Source of the DNA: an uncultured Acetobacteraceae bacterium
Lineage (GTDB): Bacteria > Pseudomonadota > Alphaproteobacteria > Acetobacterales > Acetobacteraceae
DNA length: 10,297 bases
Assembly: GCA_903839965.1 (NCBI GenBank)
Contig: CAIMEK010000244.1
Span: forward strand, 1 to 10,297
Direction: 5' to 3'
A program made the position numbers and the translations under genes. A model generated the notes under the pieces. That model was given only the letters and a program-made list of their open reading frames with translations. It made no database searches and was not told where the DNA came from. Shown here in pieces: positions 6,982 to 10,297 of the stretch (position 1 is the stretch's first letter; each line of letters opens with the position of its first letter).

Positions 6982-7003
6982 TTGCCCGGACCATCCGGGG
7001 CAA
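6982..7003 (+). repeat. Imperfect inverted repeat in the lysR-hutI intergenic region
   Basis: TTGCCCGGA at 6982-6990 faces TCCGGGGCAA at 6994-7003 across a 3-base loop, with one extra base bulged. It would form a compact hairpin. It lies 90 bases before the hutI start and only 9 bases from the next palindrome. No run of T follows, so it is not a standard terminator. It may be an operator or a leader structure. Confidence 0.4.
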
Positions 7004-7012
7004 CCGTCGAGG

Positions 7013-7032
7013 CATGGGCTGGACAGCCCATG
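7013..7032 (+). repeat. Perfect 9-base palindrome upstream of hutI
   Basis: CATGGGCTG at 7013-7021 is the exact reverse complement of CAGCCCATG at 7024-7032, with two bases between. The site lies 61 bases before the hutI ATG, a usual place for an operator or a 5' leader hairpin. It does not resemble the HutC repressor site I know (a TGTATA-TACA-type core), so a HutC assignment is not supported. No hutC gene is visible in the window. Confidence 0.5.
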
Positions 7033-7084
7033 GCCGCCGGCGGCACCCTGCGATTGCACGCGGGCCGAACACGGCTCGGCACGA

Positions 7085-7090
7085 GGGAGG
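7085..7090 (+). promoter_or_regulatory. Ribosome binding site of hutI
   Basis: GGGAGG, within a longer purine run from 7083, ends three bases before the ATG at 7094. It is a near-perfect Shine-Dalgarno sequence, slightly close to the start. It decides the hutI start, because the open frame extends much further upstream without any family similarity. Confidence 0.75.
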
Positions 7091-7093
7091 ATC

Positions 7094-8302
7094 ATGCGAT
7101 ACGATCGGGTCTGGCTCGATGCCCGGCTGGCAACACTCAATCCGGCCCTGCCGGGGCTTGGCGAGGTCGAGCACGGCGCCCTCGCCACGCTTAACGGGCG
7201 GATCGCCTTTGTCGGCGCCGCCGCCGATCTTTTGGCCGGTTCGGACGCCGTTGAGTGTATCCCCTGCGACGGCCGCTGGATCACGCCAGGGCTGATCGAC
7301 TGTCACACCCATCTCGTGCATGCCGGCAACCGCGCCAACGAGTTTGCGATGCGGCTCGCCGGCGCCACCTACGAACAGCTCGCGCGCGCCGGCGGCGGCA
7401 TCGTCGCCTCCGTCAAGGCATTGCGGGCGGCCAGCGGGGACGAGCTTGTTCGCCAGGCCCTGCCGCGGCTCGACGCCCTGATCGGCGAAGGCGTCACCAC
7501 GATCGAGGTCAAATCCGGCTACGGGCTCGATCTGGAAAACGAGGCGAAAGCCCTGGCCGCCGCCCGGCGCCTCGAAGGTGAGCGGCGCGTGACGGTGCGC
7601 ACGACATTCCTCGGTGCCCATGCCCTGCCTCCCGAGGCGAACGGCGACACCGGACGCTACATCGACACCATCGTCGCCGAAATCCTGCCGGCGATCGCCG
7701 CCGCCGGTCTTGCCGACGCGGTCGACGCCTTCTGCGAATCCATTGCGTTCTCGCCGCTCGAAGTCGCCCGGGTCTTCAGCGCCGCGAAGTCATTGGGCCT
7801 GCCGGTCAAGCTGCATGCCGACCAGCTGTCGAACCTGGGCGGCGCCGCCCTGGCGGCGGAATTCGGGGCCCTGTCGGCCGACCACCTGGAACACACCGAT
7901 GCGGCCGGCGCCGCCGCGCTTGCCGGCGCCGGCACGGTGGCGGTGCTGCTGCCCGGGGCGTACTATTTCATTCGCGCAACCACCCCGCCGCCGGTTGCGC
8001 TGTTCCGCGGCCACGGCGTGAAGATGGCAGTCGCCACCGACAACAACCCGGGCACCTCGCCGCTGACCTCGCTGCTGCTGGCCATGAACATGGCGGCAAC
8101 GCTGTTCGGCATGACGATTGCGGAGTGCATCGCCGGCACCACGCGCGAGGCCGCGCGGGCACTCGGACTGTCCGCCGAAACCGGCAGCCTGGAAGTGAGC
8201 AAATGGGCCGACCTGGCGATCTGGAACATCGAGCGCCCGGCCGAACTGGTCTATCATATGGGTTTCAATCCCCTGCTCCGGCGGATCTGGAGGGGACAAT
8301 GA
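7094..8302 (+). CDS. hutI: Imidazolonepropionase
   Basis: This 402-residue cytoplasmic enzyme hydrolyses 4-imidazolone-5-propionate to N-formimino-L-glutamate, the third step of histidine degradation. It has the amidohydrolase TIM-barrel marks: metal ligands in DCHTH (His71 and His73), KLHADQ (His241), and ATDNNPG (Asp316), with DHLEH at 263-267. HAGNRANEF at 76-84 and EVKSGYGLD at 138-146 are blocks typical of this enzyme and contribute to substrate binding. Length matches the family (about 400-410). The start is fixed by the strong ribosome binding site at 7085-7090. Its stop overlaps the hutH ATG (ATGA), so the two are translationally coupled. It is the first gene of the visible hut operon and diverges from lysR. 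Confidence 0.96.
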   Translation: MRYDRVWLDARLATLNPALPGLGEVEHGALATLNGRIAFVGAAADLLAGSDAVECIPCDGRWITPGLIDCHTHLVHAGNRANEFAMRLAGATYEQLARAGGGIVASVKALRAASGDELVRQALPRLDALIGEGVTTIEVKSGYGLDLENEAKALAAARRLEGERRVTVRTTFLGAHALPPEANGDTGRYIDTIVAEILPAIAAAGLADAVDAFCESIAFSPLEVARVFSAAKSLGLPVKLHADQLSNLGGAALAAEFGALSADHLEHTDAAGAAALAGAGTVAVLLPGAYYFIRATTPPPVALFRGHGVKMAVATDNNPGTSPLTSLLLAMNMAATLFGMTIAECIAGTTREAARALGLSAETGSLEVSKWADLAIWNIERPAELVYHMGFNPLLRRIWRGQ

Positions 8303-9834
8303 CCGACATGTCGCTCAAGCCAGGCAGCGTATCGCTGGCCGCCCTGCGGGCCGTCTATCGTGGCGCCATGCCCGGGTTGGACCAAAGTTGCATGCCCGGC
8401 GTCAAGGCGAGCGCCGAGGCGGTCGCCCGCATCGTCGCCCGGGGCGAGCCGGTCTACGGCATCAACACCGGCTTCGGCAAACTGGCGTCCGTGCGCATCG
8501 AAGCCGCCGATCTGGCAGCGCTGCAGCGCAACATCGTGCTCTCGCATGCCGCCGGCGTCGGCGAGCCGGTTCCGCAACGAATTGCCCGCCTGATGATGGT
8601 GCTCAAGCTCATCAGCCTGGCCCAGGGCGCTTCCGGCGTGCAACCGGCCACCCTGGCCTTGCTCGAGGCGATGATCACGGCGGGCATCGTCCCGGTCGTG
8701 CCGGCGCAGGGCTCCGTCGGCGCTTCGGGCGACCTGGCGCCGCTGGCCCACATGGCGGCGGCGATGATCGGCGTCGGCGACTGTTTCACCACGCGGGGCG
8801 TGTTGCCGGCCATGCAAGCCCTGCACGCGCACGGGCTCGAACCGTTGACGCTCGGACCGAAGGAAGGCCTGGCGCTGCTCAACGGTACGCAGTTCTCCAC
8901 GGCCTATGCGCTCGCCGCCCTGTTCGAGGCGGAGACGCTTTATCGTTCGGCCCTGGTTGCCGGCGCGCTTTCCACCGATGCGGCCAAAGGCTCCGACGCA
9001 CCGTTCGATCCGCGCATCCACGTTCTGCGTGGGCACCGCGGACAGATCGAAACCGCCGACGCCTTGCGCAACCTGATGGCGGGCAGCCGTATTCGCGATT
9101 CGCATCGCCACGGCGACGCACGCGTGCAGGACCCGTATTGCCTGCGCTGCCAGCCGCAAGTGATGGGCGCGGCGCTCGACGTGCTGCGCCAGGCCGCGAC
9201 GACTCTGCAAACCGAGGCCAACGGCGTTTCCGACAACCCGCTGATCTTCGCCGAAGACGATGCAGCGCTGTCCGGCGGCAACTTCCACGCCGAGCCGATT
9301 GCCTTCGCGGCGGACATGATCGCGCTGGCGATTTGCGAAATCGGTTCGATCTCCGAGCGACGCATCGCCATGCTGATCGATCCGGCACTGTCCGGCATGC
9401 CGGCCTTCCTGACGCCGAAGCCCGGGCTGAATTCGGGTTTCATGATCCCGCAGGTCACGGCTGCCGCGCTGGTCTCGGAAAACAAGCAGAAAGCGCATCC
9501 GGCCAGCGTCGATTCCATCCCGACCTCGGCCAACCAGGAAGACCACGTGTCGATGGCCGCGCACGGCGCACGGCGCCTGATCGGCATGGCCGAAAACGCG
9601 ACGGCGGTGATCGGCATCGAGTTGCTGGCCGCCGTGCAGGGCTGCGACTTCCATCACCCGCTGGCTTCGAGCGCTCCGCTCGAGGCGGTGCGCCAACTGG
9701 TGCGTTCCCAGGTTCCGCGCCTGGACACCGACCGCTATTTCCATCCCGACCTGGAAAAGGCGATCGCCCTGGTTCGCTGCGGAGCGGTCATCGATGCGGC
9801 GGGTGCGATTGTGCTGCCCGGAGTTTCCCCATGA
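8299..9834 (+). CDS. hutH: Histidine ammonia-lyase (histidase)
   Basis: The 511-residue enzyme removes ammonia from L-histidine to give urocanate, the first step of the pathway. The Ala-Ser-Gly triplet that cyclises into the MIO electrophile is at residues 142-144 within GSVGASGDLAPLAHM. Tyr53 in the VYGINTGFGKL block and His83 in NIVLSHAAGVGEP are conserved catalytic-site residues at the same numbers as in the well-studied Pseudomonas putida enzyme (510 residues). The QDPYCLRCQPQVMGA block, the ANGVSDNPL block (about 308-316) and QEDHVSM also match. The ATG overlaps the hutI stop and has GGAGGGG just upstream. Its own stop overlaps the hutU start. Nothing is truncated or altered. The enzyme should act as a cytoplasmic homotetramer. 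Confidence 0.97.
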   Translation: MTDMSLKPGSVSLAALRAVYRGAMPGLDQSCMPGVKASAEAVARIVARGEPVYGINTGFGKLASVRIEAADLAALQRNIVLSHAAGVGEPVPQRIARLMMVLKLISLAQGASGVQPATLALLEAMITAGIVPVVPAQGSVGASGDLAPLAHMAAAMIGVGDCFTTRGVLPAMQALHAHGLEPLTLGPKEGLALLNGTQFSTAYALAALFEAETLYRSALVAGALSTDAAKGSDAPFDPRIHVLRGHRGQIETADALRNLMAGSRIRDSHRHGDARVQDPYCLRCQPQVMGAALDVLRQAATTLQTEANGVSDNPLIFAEDDAALSGGNFHAEPIAFAADMIALAICEIGSISERRIAMLIDPALSGMPAFLTPKPGLNSGFMIPQVTAAALVSENKQKAHPASVDSIPTSANQEDHVSMAAHGARRLIGMAENATAVIGIELLAAVQGCDFHHPLASSAPLEAVRQLVRSQVPRLDTDRYFHPDLEKAIALVRCGAVIDAAGAIVLPGVSP

Positions 9835-10297
9835 CCCAGGCTTCCCGCCTCGACAACGCGCGCGTCATCCGCGCCCCGCGCGGTGTCGAATTCTCGGCCA
9901 AATCCTGGCTGACCGAGGCGCCGCTGCGCATGTTGATGAACAACCTCGACCCCGAGGTGGGCGAGCGGCCGAACGAACTCGTGGTGTACGGCGGCATCGG
10001 CCGTGCCGCGCGCAACTGGGAGTGCTTCGATCGCATCGTCGCCGCCCTGCGGCGGCTGGAGGCCGACGAGACCCTGCTGGTGCAATCCGGCAAGCCGGTG
10101 GGCGTGTTCCGCACGCATGCCGATGCGCCGCGCGTGCTGATCGCCAATTCGAACCTCGTGCCCAAATGGGCGACCTGGGAGCATTTCAACGAGCTCGATC
10201 GCAAGGGCCTGGCGATGTACGGCCAGATGACCGCAGGCTCGTGGATCTATATCGGCACGCAGGGCATCGTGCAGGGCACGTATGAGACTTTTGTCGA
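9831..10297 (+). CDS. hutU: Urocanate hydratase, N-terminal part (runs off the window)
   Basis: Urocanase adds water to urocanate to give imidazolonepropionate, using tightly bound NAD+ as an electrophile. The first 155 codons are present of a protein usually near 555 residues. Clear family blocks are YGGIGRAARNWECFDRI at 53-69, QSGKPVGVF at 85-93, RVLIANSNLVPKWATWEHF at 101-119, and GLAMYGQMTAGSWIYIGTQG at 126-145; the last is part of the urocanase signature region. The ATG overlaps the hutH stop and has GGAG seven bases upstream. The catalytic cysteine-containing region lies beyond the window edge, so completeness cannot be judged. Confidence 0.96.
   Translation, partial: MTQASRLDNARVIRAPRGVEFSAKSWLTEAPLRMLMNNLDPEVGERPNELVVYGGIGRAARNWECFDRIVAALRRLEADETLLVQSGKPVGVFRTHADAPRVLIANSNLVPKWATWEHFNELDRKGLAMYGQMTAGSWIYIGTQGIVQGTYETFV

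Noticed and set aside
7033..7044. GCCGCCGGCGGC palindrome
   Set aside because: Short self-complementary GC runs of this kind are frequent in DNA of this composition, so it carries little information.
7064..7080. GCCGA/TCGGC inverted repeat just before the hutI ribosome binding site
   Set aside because: Only five base pairs with a 7-base loop; too weak to claim as a riboswitch or sequestering hairpin.
6704..7093. Upstream extension of the hutI frame and of a possible fusion protein
   Set aside because: The extension runs through antisense lysR and the intergenic hairpins, shows no family similarity, and a strong ribosome binding site marks the ATG at 7094.
6095..7621. A 508-codon minus-strand open frame across lysR, the intergenic gap and hutI
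   Set aside because: Its composition is that of a shadow frame, it covers the probable control region, and it conflicts with lysR and hutI, both of which have clear family motifs.
8254..9744. A 496-codon minus-strand open frame antisense to hutH
   Set aside because: It is rich in His, Arg and Gly without a recognisable fold, and hutH on the other strand has all its catalytic motifs.

Overview
The window is GC-rich bacterial DNA (about two-thirds G+C by eye) and almost entirely coding. Codon use, gene families and dense operon packing fit a Pseudomonadota bacterium, probably alpha- or betaproteobacterial; the sequence alone does not fix a genus. No rRNA, tRNA, CRISPR array, insertion sequence or phage gene is visible.

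Left edge (1-780, + strand): the last codons of one gene and a complete NitT/TauT-type ABC permease, coupled by a 4-base overlap. They are the end of an import operon that lies mostly outside the window.

Centre (786-6897, - strand): read in the direction of transcription, a LysR-type regulator, then leuC-like and leuD-like subunits of an isopropylmalate isomerase-type hydro-lyase, an 83-residue N-terminal fragment of a LeuB-type dehydrogenase, and a complete NitT/TauT-type importer (binding protein, ATPase, permease). The leuC-leuD-leuB' genes and the ATPase-permease pair are joined by 4-base start/stop overlaps. The inferred role is uptake of a small organic acid or similar anion and its isomerisation by an aconitase-type reaction. 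The dehydrogenase that would finish a leucine-like sequence is broken off, and the LeuD-like subunit departs from the standard sequence near its active-site loop, so a substrate other than isopropylmalate is plausible.

Right side (7094-10297, + strand): hutI, hutH and the first 155 codons of hutU, the histidine degradation pathway. HutH deaminates histidine to urocanate, HutU hydrates urocanate, and HutI opens imidazolone propionate to formiminoglutamate. The genes overlap by 4 bases at each junction, so they form one operon that continues beyond the window.

The 196-base gap between lysR and hutI is the main control region: an AT-rich interrupted palindrome, a possible lysR -10 box, and two hairpin-type inverted repeats upstream of hutI. 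No base-paired terminator fits between the convergent operons at 780/786, which leave only 5 bases between stop codons.
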